Shown here piece after piece: positions 52,035-60,356 of a stretch of DNA of 64,000 nucleotides (positions are counted from its first letter, which is position 1; each line of letters opens with the position of its first letter). The position numbers were made by a program, and so were the translations under genes. A model generated the notes under the pieces. It was not told the DNA's origin and ran no database searches. It was given only the letters and a program-made list of their open reading frames with translations. Source of the stretch: Hymenobacter sp. BRD128 (lineage in GTDB: Bacteria; Bacteroidota; Bacteroidia; Cytophagales; Hymenobacteraceae); the NCBI RefSeq assembly GCF_013256625.1, contig NZ_CP053908.1, forward strand, positions 4,464,001-4,528,000, in the 5' to 3' direction.

Positions 52035-53105
52035 CTAGCCCATGCCCAAAATCGGCTGCAAATCGGCTTCGTGCGTCCGCAGCCAGTCGTATACGTCCTG
52101 CACCAGCTGGCGCACCGGGCGGCGCGGCACCCAGCCAGTGGCGGCGCTCACGCGGGCATTGTCGGTGAGGTAGAGGGCAATATCGGCGGGCCGGGTCTCG
52201 GCCTCGGCGTGAATGGGCACGTTGTGGCCGGTTATTTCCTGGCACAGAGCCGTAAGCTCCTGCAGCGAGACGCTGCCCGCGCGGCCGCCGCCCACGTTGT
52301 AGGTCTGGCCGTTGTGGCTGGCCAGGCTAGCCAGCTGGATTTCCAGTAAGTCGTACAAATCATCGACGTGCAGCACGTCGCGCACCTGCTTGCCGGTGCC
52401 CCCAAAGCCGATGTAGCCCAGCCCCTGCCGCCAGAAGTGGCGCGCCACCCACAGCACCACCACGCCCTGGTCGACCTTGCCCATCTGCCAGGGCCCGGCC
52501 AGCACCCCGCAGCGGTTGATGATGGTTTTTAAGCCGTAGAAATGGTGGTACTCCTGAATGAGGTATTCCGAGCACAGCTTAGTAGCGCCGTAGAGCGAGC
52601 GGTAGCCTTCGAGCGGAAAATTCTCTGCTAGCCCCGCCGGGCTCATGCCGGGCATGGGCTGCTCGGCCGCCACCTCAAAGCGCGTGGCGCTTTCGGTGAG
52701 GGCGATGCGCTCAATCTGGTTGATGGGGTACACGCGGCTCGTGGACAAAAACACGAACGCTGCGCCGTGCCGCCGGGCGTAGTTCAGGCAATTGATGGTG
52801 CCCAGCAGGTTGGTATTCACCAGGTAGTCGGGGGCCGAAGTGAGGCCGGCCAGCACCGACGGCTCGGCCGAGGCCTCAATAACCACCTCCACGGCGGGCA
52901 GGGCGGCAAAATCTTCCTGGTTGCGGATATCGCCGTGCACAAACTCGACGCCCGCCTGGCGCAGGCGCGGCAGGTTCAGCTCCGAGCCGCGGCGCTTGAG
53001 GTTGTCGAGGGCAATGACGCGGGCCGCGGGGTGCGCCGCCTTGAAGCGCAGCGCCAGCGTGGCCCCCACAAATCCGGCCCCGCCCGTAATCAAAAAAGAA
53101 GTCAA
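52035..53105 (-). CDS. NAD-dependent epimerase/dehydratase (CDP-paratose 2-epimerase family)
   Basis: 356 residues, extended SDR. NAD motif FLITGGAGFVGATLAL; catalytic SLYGATKLCSEYL (YxxxK kept); substrate region FLSTSRVYPINQIE and the downstream NRCGVLAGPWQMGKVDQG with VRDVLHVDDLYDL. The last pieces match the CDP-paratose/tyvelose epimerase group. It converts one nucleotide sugar to its epimer. It forms a cluster with the second epimerase and GT2, giving a short glycan-precursor route. ATG at 53105. Confidence 0.9.
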   Translation of the reverse strand: MTSFLITGGAGFVGATLALRFKAAHPAARVIALDNLKRRGSELNLPRLRQAGVEFVHGDIRNQEDFAALPAVEVVIEASAEPSVLAGLTSAPDYLVNTNLLGTINCLNYARRHGAAFVFLSTSRVYPINQIERIALTESATRFEVAAEQPMPGMSPAGLAENFPLEGYRSLYGATKLCSEYLIQEYHHFYGLKTIINRCGVLAGPWQMGKVDQGVVVLWVARHFWRQGLGYIGFGGTGKQVRDVLHVDDLYDLLEIQLASLASHNGQTYNVGGGRAGSVSLQELTALCQEITGHNVPIHAEAETRPADIALYLTDNARVSAATGWVPRRPVRQLVQDVYDWLRTHEADLQPILGMG

Positions 53106-53182
53106 GTAAGCTAGCCGCTAAATGAAAGAAGCTGCAAAGTTGCACCGGCCAGCCGGGAGTTGACGGCCCCGGCCAGCCGGGC

Positions 53183-53224
53183 AAAAAAAGAACGTCGGGC
53201 CGAGCCAAGCTCAGCCCGACGTTC
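53183..53224 (-). terminator. Terminator after the DUF4252-like gene
   Basis: Minus-strand hairpin: arms 53209-53224 and 53190-53205 (16 nt, one mismatch, stem with GAACGTCGGGC), 3-base loop, then a run of seven T at 53189-53183. The GAACGTC end resembles the dispersed palindrome family. Confidence 0.85.
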
Positions 53225-53257
53225 CGTACAAGTTGGCTTTACGCTGCAAGCGGAAGG

Positions 53258-53875
53258 CTAGCGGCCAGTAGTTTGCTGCACTGCCTCGGGCAGTACTTTG
53301 CTCAGGGCCTCGGCCTGGGCGCGGGTGAAATTGCCCTGCACCTGCACCAGTACAAACGAGCCGAGCGCATCGGGCATCGAGCCAGTGGCCACTAGCTCGC
53401 TCACCTGGTCGCCGCTGGCTTTCACTACGTAATGATAATCAGTGGCGCCAGCGCTCGAAGTCACGAGCGAGGTGTAGCGCTCGGCTTGCAGCAAGCCATT
53501 TACTTCGTTGTTCAGGCCGTCATTCACGAGGTTGCGGGCGCTACCGCTGGTGGGTGTGAAGGTCATCACCCGCGCCGTGCGAATGCTGGTAATGGCGTTG
53601 GTCAGGTCGTTGCCGCCCAGCAGCTTACCTACGCGCACCAGGGCCATCCGCTGCAATAAGTCGGCCGACCACTCGGTGGTGCGGAAGCCCGAGCGGTCGC
53701 GGTACTTGGCAAAAAAAGCGGCTACCGTGCGGGCCGGCGTGCCGGGGCCGCCCCGGCTGGCCTGGCAGCCACCCAGCAACAGCAGGGCCAGCAGCAGCGC
53801 AATCAATTGCAGAACCAGGCGGCTGCCGAGCGGCCGGTGGTGCGGCGGGGCAGGGTTACAATCTATAAAGTGCAT
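53258..53875 (-). CDS. DUF4252-like lipoprotein
   Basis: 205 residues. The N-terminus reaches a lipoprotein signal only after a basic stretch (LVLQLIALLLALLLLGGC, Cys37), so translation may start further in. The mature domain (MALVRVGKLLGG, RYTSLVTSSAGATDYHYVVKASGDQVSELV, GSFVLVQVQGNF) matches the DUF4252 pattern of small Bacteroidota lipoproteins with unknown function. Probably outer-membrane anchored. It lies 12 bases downstream of a small acidic protein gene on the same strand, so an operon is likely. Confidence 0.75.
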   Translation of the reverse strand: MHFIDCNPAPPHHRPLGSRLVLQLIALLLALLLLGGCQASRGGPGTPARTVAAFFAKYRDRSGFRTTEWSADLLQRMALVRVGKLLGGNDLTNAITSIRTARVMTFTPTSGSARNLVNDGLNNEVNGLLQAERYTSLVTSSAGATDYHYVVKASGDQVSELVATGSMPDALGSFVLVQVQGNFTRAQAEALSKVLPEAVQQTTGR

Positions 53876-53887
53876 GAAAATGAGAGC

Positions 53888-54124
53888 CTAGCTGTGCACC
53901 CCGGCCGAGTCGCCCTTGGGCAGGTCGTCGGTTTCGCCGCGGCGCTGGCCCTGGCTGTCGCGGGGGCCTTCGGCCTGGGTTATTTCGTCGTCCTCGTCGG
54001 TCGAGATGTATTCGTTGGTGGTGGGGCCGAGGCCACCGGTTTTGGCAGCCAGGTCGGCTTCAGCCTGGGCAAATTTGAGGTTGAGCAGCGAGTCGTCGGC
54101 GGGCTTTTGGGTTTTATCAGCCAT
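53888..54124 (-). CDS. Small acidic hypothetical protein
   Basis: 78 residues from the ATG at 54124 (MADKTQKPADDSLLNLKFAQ); the Met 3 codons earlier is less likely. It is rich in Asp, Glu, Gln and Thr, has no hydrophobic segments and is probably disordered (DEDDEITQAEGPRDSQGQ). No family known. It is 12 bases before the DUF4252-like gene, so probably co-transcribed with it. Confidence 0.6.
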   Translation of the reverse strand: MADKTQKPADDSLLNLKFAQAEADLAAKTGGLGPTTNEYISTDEDDEITQAEGPRDSQGQRRGETDDLPKGDSAGVHS

Positions 54125-54224
54125 AAAAAGCAAGCCGGGCGGCTGGATGGTAAGCGGCCGCCAGGCCAGGGATAGTACGCGGCGGCCTGGTGCGGGGTTG
54201 GGGGGGTGGTGGCGGGCCAGGGGC

Positions 54225-54232
54225 TATTTTTG
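54225..54232 (+). promoter_or_regulatory. Candidate -7 box of the Nudix gene
   Basis: TATTTTTG matches TAnnTTTG and ends 27 bases before the ATG at 54260. Confidence 0.45.
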
Positions 54233-54259
54233 CCCCAAATCACTTTCACTACTGCCGCT

Positions 54260-54853
54260 ATGCCCTACGAACATCCGCACCACGACCTCGATGAAAACCA
54301 CAATCCCTGGCAGACGCTGGGCTCGGAAATAAAGTACCAGAATCCCTGGATTCGGGTGCGCCAGGATGAGATAATCAACCCCGGCGGCAGCCCCGGCATC
54401 TACGGCGTGGTGTCGATGAAAAATAAGGCCATCGGCATCGTTCCCCTTGATAGGGAAGGCAATACCTGGCTGGTGGGCCAGTACCGCTACACGCTTAATG
54501 AATACACCTGGGAGATTCCGATGGGCGGCGGCCCCGTGGAACTCGACGTGCTGGAATCGGCCCAGCGCGAGCTGCGCGAGGAAACCGGCCTGCTCGCCGC
54601 CCGCTGGACGCGCATTGCCCGCCTGCACACCTCCAACTCCGTCACCGACGAGGAGGGCTTCGTATTTCTGGCCGAAGACCTGACCCAGGGCGAGTGGGAG
54701 CCCGAAGAAACCGAAGACCTGCGCCTCTGGAAGCTGCCGCTAGCCCAGGCCGTGGCCCTGTGCATGAGCGACCGCATCACCGATGCCATCAGCGTGGCGG
54801 GTTTGCTCAAGGCCGAGAAGGTATTAGAGATGAGAGTGAACAGTGAACAGTGA
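54260..54853 (+). CDS. Nudix hydrolase (ADP-ribose pyrophosphatase-like)
   Basis: 197 residues from the ATG at 54260. The Nudix box reads GGGPVELDVLESAQRELREETGL: the REL-REE-TGL part is standard, but the first Glu is one residue closer than the GX5EX7 spacing. Upstream are SEIKYQNPWIRVRQDEI and LVGQYRYTLNEYTWEIPMGGG, typical of ADP-ribose pyrophosphatases. It hydrolyses a nucleoside diphosphate linked to another moiety. Single gene. Confidence 0.88.
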   Translation: MPYEHPHHDLDENHNPWQTLGSEIKYQNPWIRVRQDEIINPGGSPGIYGVVSMKNKAIGIVPLDREGNTWLVGQYRYTLNEYTWEIPMGGGPVELDVLESAQRELREETGLLAARWTRIARLHTSNSVTDEEGFVFLAEDLTQGEWEPEETEDLRLWKLPLAQAVALCMSDRITDAISVAGLLKAEKVLEMRVNSEQ

Positions 54854-54888
54854 AAGTTTTCCTCTAAGTGCTCGCTACTCACTGCTCA

Positions 54889-55065
54889 CTATTTCCAGGT
54901 CAGGTCTACCGAGTCGCGCAGGGTGGCGGGGGTGGCCGTCGCGGCGCCCAGAAAGGTGCCATCGAGCCCTGCCGTGGTGCCCCGGCCGGCTTGCAGCACC
55001 AGCACAGTAGCGCCAAGGAGCGGCTCGCCGGTCTTGGCATCGAGGGCCGTGCCCCGCAGGGTAGC
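54889..55065 (-). pseudogene. Remnant of a CarboxypepD_reg-like domain
   Basis: The minus-strand frame ending at the TAG at 54889-54891 reads LRGTALDAKTGEPLLGATVLV, then RGTTAGLDGTF, which is the start of a carboxypeptidase-regulatory-like beta-sandwich found at the N-termini of TonB-dependent receptors and other surface proteins. It then jumps to LRDSVDLTWK and stops, and no start codon or signal is found upstream. So it appears to be a truncated, dead fragment. Confidence 0.5.
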
Positions 55066-55402
55066 CGGGCCCGGGCCGGTGGCCCTAGCAGCGCAAAATG
55101 CACGGAGAAACCAACGGCCCGACCACCGCGCCGGCCCAAGGAAAAACGAGTTGCGTAGCGGAGTGTAACAAGTAGGCGAAGCTCAAAAAGGCTCAAAAGT
55201 AGCAGTCGTTCTAGCCCCGAGTACTGGTTTAAAATCAAGTTTATTGATTAATAATCAACACTTTGCATTAATAGCGTTTCTTGTCTATTTACTAACGCTG
55301 GCTACTTGCGTACATCACATGCCGGGGCTTTTTTCGCCCGCTGGCTAGCCTGGCTTTGGCCGGAATTACCGCCGCCGGGCCGGGCTAGCCCGCCCGCCCA
55401 CG

Positions 55403-55410
55403 TAATTTTG
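55403..55410 (+). promoter_or_regulatory. Candidate -7 box directly before plsC
   Basis: TAATTTTG matches TAnnTTTG and ends 5 bases before the ATG at 55416, consistent with a leaderless transcript. Confidence 0.45.
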
Positions 55411-55415
55411 TCTTT

Positions 55416-56192
55416 ATGCCTGCTTTCCTGCGCACCCTCGGCCACCGGCTCTACACCACGTGGGCCACGTTCTGGTTTGTGCTGCCGTTTTTCGTCACCT
55501 ACCCACTTCAGCTGCTACTGGTGCGCCGCCCCGAGTGGCGCCGCCACCTGCACGCCATCAACCGCAACTGGGCCAAGCTCTCCATCTTTATGTGGGGCGT
55601 GCCGCTCACCATCGTGCGCGAAAGCACCAAGCCGGTGCCCCAGCCCTGCATCTACGTGGCCAACCACGGCTCATATATCGACATTCTGTTGCTGTTCTAC
55701 ACCATTCCGGGCTTTCTCAACATGATGGGTAAGGATGCGCTGGTGAAGTTTCCACTCTGGGGGCCGATTTTTGGCAAGACGTATATTCCCGTCAACCGCC
55801 GCAGTGTGGTGAGCCGGGGCCGTGCCTTTGCCCTGGCCAAGCAGGGCCTTAAGGAGGGCCGCCCGCTGGCGCTCTTTCCCGAGGGCACCATCGGCCCCAA
55901 GCCTGGCGAGGAGCTACAGCCCTTCCAGGATGGCGCGTTTCAGCTGGCCATCAGCCTGGGCGTGCCGCTGGTACCGGTAAGTATGCCTCTCAACCACAAG
56001 TTTATGCCCTCGGTGGATGGCCTGCGGGTGCGCCACGCGCCGCTGCGCATCGTATTCCACGAAGCCATCGACACCAAGGGCCTCACCGAGGCCGACGTGC
56101 CCGCCCTCAAGGCCACCGTAATGGCCCAGATTGCCGACGACTTCGTGCCCGAAGGCAAGGGCATTCCGGAGGCGAGCCGCTTTTTTAATTGA
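55416..56192 (+). CDS. plsC: 1-acyl-sn-glycerol-3-phosphate acyltransferase
   Basis: 258 residues, with an N-terminal membrane helix (WATFWFVLPFFVTYPLQLLLV). The acyltransferase motifs are ANHGSYIDIL (HxxxxD), the glycerol-phosphate region around PVNRR, FPEGTIGP and VPLVPVSMPL. It adds the second acyl chain to lysophosphatidic acid to give phosphatidic acid, at the inner membrane. It may be co-transcribed with gatC 66 bases later. Confidence 0.92.
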   Translation: MPAFLRTLGHRLYTTWATFWFVLPFFVTYPLQLLLVRRPEWRRHLHAINRNWAKLSIFMWGVPLTIVRESTKPVPQPCIYVANHGSYIDILLLFYTIPGFLNMMGKDALVKFPLWGPIFGKTYIPVNRRSVVSRGRAFALAKQGLKEGRPLALFPEGTIGPKPGEELQPFQDGAFQLAISLGVPLVPVSMPLNHKFMPSVDGLRVRHAPLRIVFHEAIDTKGLTEADVPALKATVMAQIADDFVPEGKGIPEASRFFN

Positions 56193-56258
56193 ATTATCAA
56201 TGCGGAATGAAGAACTGTGCAATTACCAATGCCTCATTCCAGCTTCTAAATTAAATAA

Positions 56259-56546
56259 ATGAAAACTGACCTCGAAACCATCCGCGGCCTGGCCCACCTG
56301 GCCCGCCTCGAATTTGACCCCGCCCGCGAGGGCCAGATGCTCACCGACCTCAACGGCATCCTCGACTGGGTGGCCCAGCTCGAGCAGGTCGATACCGAAG
56401 GCGTGGCGCCGCTGGTGCACCTCTCGCACGAAATCAACGTGCTGCGCGACGATGAGGCCCGCAACACCGTGAGCCACCAGGAAGGCCTGCGCAACGCCCC
56501 GCGTAAGGACTCGGACTATTTCCGCGTGCCCAAGGTGCTGGACTAG
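56259..56546 (+). CDS. gatC: Asp-tRNA(Asn)/Glu-tRNA(Gln) amidotransferase subunit C
   Basis: 95 residues, complete. It has the GatC pattern: TIRGLAHLARLEFD, LTDLNGILDWVAQLEQVDTEGVAPLVH and LRDDEARNTVSHQEGLRNAPRKDSDYFRVPKVLD. It stabilises the GatAB complex that amidates Asp-tRNA(Asn) or Glu-tRNA(Gln). gatA and gatB are not in the window. A dispersed palindrome follows 30 bases after the stop. Confidence 0.97.
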   Translation: MKTDLETIRGLAHLARLEFDPAREGQMLTDLNGILDWVAQLEQVDTEGVAPLVHLSHEINVLRDDEARNTVSHQEGLRNAPRKDSDYFRVPKVLD

Positions 56547-56575
56547 CGCCGGCTAGTGCATCAGCATAAAAACAA

Positions 56576-56671
56576 AACGTCATGCTGAGTTTGCCGAAGC
56601 ATCTCGCTCGCACCGCTGGGGTTTAACCTGACGATTCGAGCGAGATGCTTCGGCAAGCTCAGCATGACGTT
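56576..56671. repeat. Dispersed palindromic repeat, complete copy
   Basis: 35-nt arms (56576-56610 and 56637-56671) with one mismatch and a 26-base loop. The arm begins AACGTCATGCTGAG and continues TTGCCGAAGCATCTCGCTCG. Shorter relatives are at 39471-39511 and 51979-52015. It lies in the gap between two same-strand genes, ending 9 bases before the next start. Confidence 0.88.
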
Positions 56672-56680
56672 CTTTAGTAC

Positions 56681-59497
56681 GTGTTTAGTTACCCCAATTA
56701 CTTCCGCTCCTTGCCCGATTCCTCGATTTTGCGCCGCTTGCCGGGGCTGCCTGCGCTGCTGGCGGGGCTAGCCCTGGTGGGCGCCAGCTATTTCTACTTC
56801 ACCGGCGAAAGCGCCACGCTGCCCGTGCAGCTGGTGCCGCACTTGGCGCCCGTGCCCCTCACCCTCGATTCGGTGGCGGTGGGCGCGGCGCGGCTGCCGC
56901 TGCCCGTGAGCGGCTTCATCACCACGCTCACCCACGACGTGGCCGGGCCCTACACCCAGCCGCTGGCGGCCGGGCTGTGGCTAGGGGTGCTGGCGCTGGC
57001 GCTGGCCGGCTGGCTGGCGGTGGTGAGCATGCTCCAGCGGCCGGCCTTTCTGGCGGGCACGGTGCCGGTGGTGTTTTTATTGATGTCGCTCAATGCCGAC
57101 GGACTAGGCATTTTTGACGATACCAAGCAGTATTTCCTGTACCTGAGCCTGGCGCTGCTGGGCGCCGCCGCGCTGGGCCTGCAAGCCTTCGGCGACCAGG
57201 TGCGCAGTGTGTGGCGGGTAGCCATCTTCGGGGTACTGCTGGCCGGGCTGGTGGCGCTGCTGCTGGCCCGCACCAAGCTGCCGCTGGCCGAAACGGCCCT
57301 GCACCTGGCTGCCTACGGCACGCCGGCTGGCGCCGGGCTGGTGGCCGCGCTGGTGCTGTGGCTAGGGGTGGAGAATATCCGCGCGCTGCTCTGGTTCAAC
57401 ACCCAGGCCGAGCGGCCCGAGGGGCGGTTTGGCCTGCTGCCGTTCGTGCTGGCCAGCCTGCTCTACCTGGGCGCGCTGGGCTTGTATTACTGGAATGACG
57501 GCGTGCTGGCCCTGGGCGGGGGCCTGCATCTCGACCCGCTGGTGCTGCTGCTGCCGGCCGTGCTCGTGGGCGGGCTGGGCCTGCGCGAGCGGGCACCCAG
57601 CTACGCAGGCTGGCTGCCCTCCGCGGCGGCCCGGCCGCTGTACTGGCTGCTGGTAGCGGCGGCTTCGGCAGCGCTGGGCTACGCCCTGGCCACGGCCAAT
57701 GCCCCGCTGCTCACGGCGGCCCGGGCCTTCAGCGGGCGGGCGCTGGGGCTGCTGGGCGCGGCGTTTCTGCTGTACGTGCTGGTCAATTTTGGCTCGCTCA
57801 TCCGGCAGCGGCTGGCGGTGCACCGGGTGGTATTTGAGCCGCGTCGGCTGCCATTTTATACGGTGTATATCCTGGGGCTAGCGGGCTTGTTCTTGTACGA
57901 ATTGCGCAACAACTGGCCGCTGCTCGACCTCGTGCAGGCCGGCCAGTACAACCAGCTCGGCGACCTCACCCGCCAGCAGAGCGAAAGCCGGCCCGACGAC
58001 CTACCGCTCGCCCTGCTGGCCGAGCGCTATTACGCCGAAAGCGGCGACGTGCTCGACCGCTTCAACCGCTCGGCGCAGCTGGGGCGGGCGGCCCTCTACC
58101 ACTTCCGCGACCAGCGCCAGAACGAGCTCAACGCCCTGCGCCGCGCCCTCAAGCGCCAGCCCGACGCCAAAATCAGCCTCAAGCTCAACGCCCTGCTCAC
58201 CGGGCCGGCCGACTTTCTCGACGCGCTGGAGGTGCTGCGCCAGGCCCGCCGCACCGCGCCCGGCAGCTTCCCGCTGGCCTCCGATATGGCCCAGCTCTTC
58301 ACCCGCTCGGCCCTCACCGACTCGGTGGCATTTTACCTCGATAAAGCCGAGCGGCTGCAGCCGAAGAGCTACGTGAGCCGCACCAATCAGCTGGGCTTCC
58401 TACTAAGTCAAAACCTCGTGCCGGCCGCTCAAAAGCTGGCCGACAATTCGAAAGCTACGGCTGCCGAGCCGGGCTTGCGGGCCAATAAGGAACTGCTGAA
58501 GCTGTTCGGGCCGCCGCTAACGCCCGCTGATAAAAAGGCGTTTATCCGTGTGTCCATCGATTCGCCAGCTCCCGCCGCCGACCTCGATGGGGCTGCTTTC
58601 GCGCAGGTTTACCACGCAGCCCTGACAATGACGCGTAATGGCTCGCCGGATGGTTGCCGGCAATGGGCAGGCGGGCTAGCCCGCCTGGCTGAGCGCCCGG
58701 CCAACGAGCCCTACTACGAGCAAATTCTCTTCCTGCAAGCGCTGCTGCGCCACGCGGCCGGCCAAGAGCTAGCCGCCCGCCAAACGCTGGCGCCGCTCAC
58801 AGTAGGCACCACGGCCACGGCCGGCTATTATCAGTACGTGCTGGGAGTATGGCAAGTGCAGCAGCAGCAGTACGCCACGGCGGCCCGCCAGCTAGCCCTC
58901 GCCGCCCAGCACGGCGCCACCGAGGCGCGGCTGGCCCAGGCCTGGGCGCTGGCGCTGGCCGGGCAGGCCGATTCGGCCCGGGCGGTGTATCAGCGGCTGG
59001 TGGTGGCTAGCCCAGCGCAGCCGGCTATTGCGCAGCTGGGCCAGGCATTACGCTCATCTAATCTGCTGAAAAACAATGCAAAAGTAATACTAGCGGGGGA
59101 TGGAGAACTAGCCGCCGCCCAGCAGGCGGCGGCCGCCCAGAAACTGCCCGAAGCCACGCGCCACTACCAGGCACTCGTGCAGCAAGCGCCCTTCAACGAG
59201 CTGGCGATGCTGGCCGCCGCCCGCTTCTTTGCCAGCCAAAAAAATTACGTCGAAGCCTACGACGCGCTCACTAAGGGACTGGCCGAAAATCCCGATTCGG
59301 TGCCGCTGCTGCAAGCCTACGCGCTGGCCGCCGCCGATGCGGGACTGGCCGACCTCGGCCAGTCGGCGCTGGCGCAGCTGCGGGTGCGCCTCAGCCCTGC
59401 CGAATACGCTAACTTGCTGGCGCAATTTGCGGCGCGCCGCGCGGCCCGCGCGGCGGCCAATGCGGACTTCGACCAGCCGCCCTTGCCCACGCGCTGA
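56681..59497 (+). CDS. Multi-pass membrane protein with C-terminal TPR-like repeats
   Basis: 938 residues with a GTG start (56681; no ATG fits). Residues 20-420 hold roughly ten to twelve hydrophobic segments (LPALLAGLALVGASYFYF, GLWLGVLALALAGWLAVV, FGVLLAGLVALLLAR). From about 430 the chain is helical with TPR-type repeats (PLALLAERYYAESGDVLDRFNRS, ALRRALKRQPDAKI). A large periplasmic or cytoplasmic TPR arm on a membrane platform is indicated; the function is unknown. It is 17 bases before an ABC ATPase gene, so may be coupled to it. Confidence 0.75.
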   Translation: MFSYPNYFRSLPDSSILRRLPGLPALLAGLALVGASYFYFTGESATLPVQLVPHLAPVPLTLDSVAVGAARLPLPVSGFITTLTHDVAGPYTQPLAAGLWLGVLALALAGWLAVVSMLQRPAFLAGTVPVVFLLMSLNADGLGIFDDTKQYFLYLSLALLGAAALGLQAFGDQVRSVWRVAIFGVLLAGLVALLLARTKLPLAETALHLAAYGTPAGAGLVAALVLWLGVENIRALLWFNTQAERPEGRFGLLPFVLASLLYLGALGLYYWNDGVLALGGGLHLDPLVLLLPAVLVGGLGLRERAPSYAGWLPSAAARPLYWLLVAAASAALGYALATANAPLLTAARAFSGRALGLLGAAFLLYVLVNFGSLIRQRLAVHRVVFEPRRLPFYTVYILGLAGLFLYELRNNWPLLDLVQAGQYNQLGDLTRQQSESRPDDLPLALLAERYYAESGDVLDRFNRSAQLGRAALYHFRDQRQNELNALRRALKRQPDAKISLKLNALLTGPADFLDALEVLRQARRTAPGSFPLASDMAQLFTRSALTDSVAFYLDKAERLQPKSYVSRTNQLGFLLSQNLVPAAQKLADNSKATAAEPGLRANKELLKLFGPPLTPADKKAFIRVSIDSPAPAADLDGAAFAQVYHAALTMTRNGSPDGCRQWAGGLARLAERPANEPYYEQILFLQALLRHAAGQELAARQTLAPLTVGTTATAGYYQYVLGVWQVQQQQYATAARQLALAAQHGATEARLAQAWALALAGQADSARAVYQRLVVASPAQPAIAQLGQALRSSNLLKNNAKVILAGDGELAAAQQAAAAQKLPEATRHYQALVQQAPFNELAMLAAARFFASQKNYVEAYDALTKGLAENPDSVPLLQAYALAAADAGLADLGQSALAQLRVRLSPAEYANLLAQFAARRAARAAANADFDQPPLPTR

Positions 59498-59514
59498 TTT
59501 TACTTTCTCGCCTT

Positions 59515-60255
59515 ATGTCTGCTGCCGACCCCACGCCCTACGTTATTCAAACCACCGACATCGCCAAGGAGTACGTGATGGGCACCGAGCACATTCACGC
59601 CCTGCGCTCGGTGAGCATCGACATCAAGCGCGGCGAATACGTGGCGTTTATGGGGCCGTCGGGCTCGGGCAAGAGCACGCTCATGAACATCGTGGGCTGC
59701 CTCGACACCCCTAGCCACGGCCGGTATATTCTCAATGGCCAGGACGTGAGCCGCATGAGCGACAACCAGCTGGCCGAGGTGCGCAACAAGGAAATCGGCT
59801 TCGTTTTCCAGACCTTCAATCTGCTGCCGCGCGCTACTTCGCTCGAAAATGTAGCCCTGCCGCTCATCTACGCCGGCCTGGGCAAGCGCGAGCGCACCGA
59901 GCGCGCCCTCGAAGCACTGCGCTCGGTGGGCCTGGCCGACCGCGCCGGCCACCGCCCCAATGAGCTGAGCGGCGGCCAGCGCCAGCGCGTAGCCATTGCC
60001 CGCGCGCTCGTGAATACTCCGAGCGTGCTGCTGGCTGACGAGCCCACCGGCGCCCTCGACTCGAAAACCAGCTACGAAATAATGGGCCTGTTTGAGGCGC
60101 TGTATGCGAGGGGCAACACCATTATTATGGTGACGCACGAGGAAGACATCGCGCACTACGCGCACCGCATCGTGCGCCTGCGCGACGGCCTTATTGAAAC
60201 CGACGAGGCAAACCACAAGGTGACCCAGCCCGCCGTCAACTCCTTCGCCACCTAA
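59515..60255 (+). CDS. ABC transporter ATP-binding protein (MacB/LolD type)
   Basis: 246 residues. Walker A is GPSGSGKSTLMNIV, the signature is LSGGQRQRVAIARAL, Walker B is VLLADEPTGALDS, with the H-loop in IIMVTHEEDIAHYA. The Q-loop region FQTFNLLPRATSLENVALPL fits the MacB/LolD subfamily, used in export and lipoprotein release. No permease gene is next to it; the neighbour is the membrane-TPR gene 17 bases upstream. Its partner is therefore unknown. Confidence 0.92.
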   Translation: MSAADPTPYVIQTTDIAKEYVMGTEHIHALRSVSIDIKRGEYVAFMGPSGSGKSTLMNIVGCLDTPSHGRYILNGQDVSRMSDNQLAEVRNKEIGFVFQTFNLLPRATSLENVALPLIYAGLGKRERTERALEALRSVGLADRAGHRPNELSGGQRQRVAIARALVNTPSVLLADEPTGALDSKTSYEIMGLFEALYARGNTIIMVTHEEDIAHYAHRIVRLRDGLIETDEANHKVTQPAVNSFAT

Positions 60256-60356
60256 CGGAGGCCCTGGGCGCTGCCACCGAACGCAGCGCTCATAAAAGCT
60301 TGCCCAGGCAGCGGGCGTATCCGTTCAACCCGTTACATTAGTTTGAATCTGCAGCC

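Larger units (their letters stand above)
54854..55415. other. Gene-poor stretch
   Basis: About 560 bases between the Nudix and plsC genes. It contains, in order: a short GTGAACAGTGAACAGTGA repeat followed by related CACTGCTCAC wording, the domain remnant at 54889-55065, and an AT-rich segment (about 55215-55290). Short frames on either strand have no protein-like content. Confidence 0.5.

Noticed and set aside
53183..53224. Additional full copy of the AACGTC dispersed repeat
   Set aside because: It shares only the GAACGTC end and works well as a terminator with a T-run on the minus strand, so I annotated it as a terminator.
54868..55158. 96-codon plus-strand frame in the gene-poor stretch
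   Set aside because: Arg/Pro/Ala/Gly-rich string with no signal, motif or upstream control, and the opposite strand carries the recognisable domain remnant.
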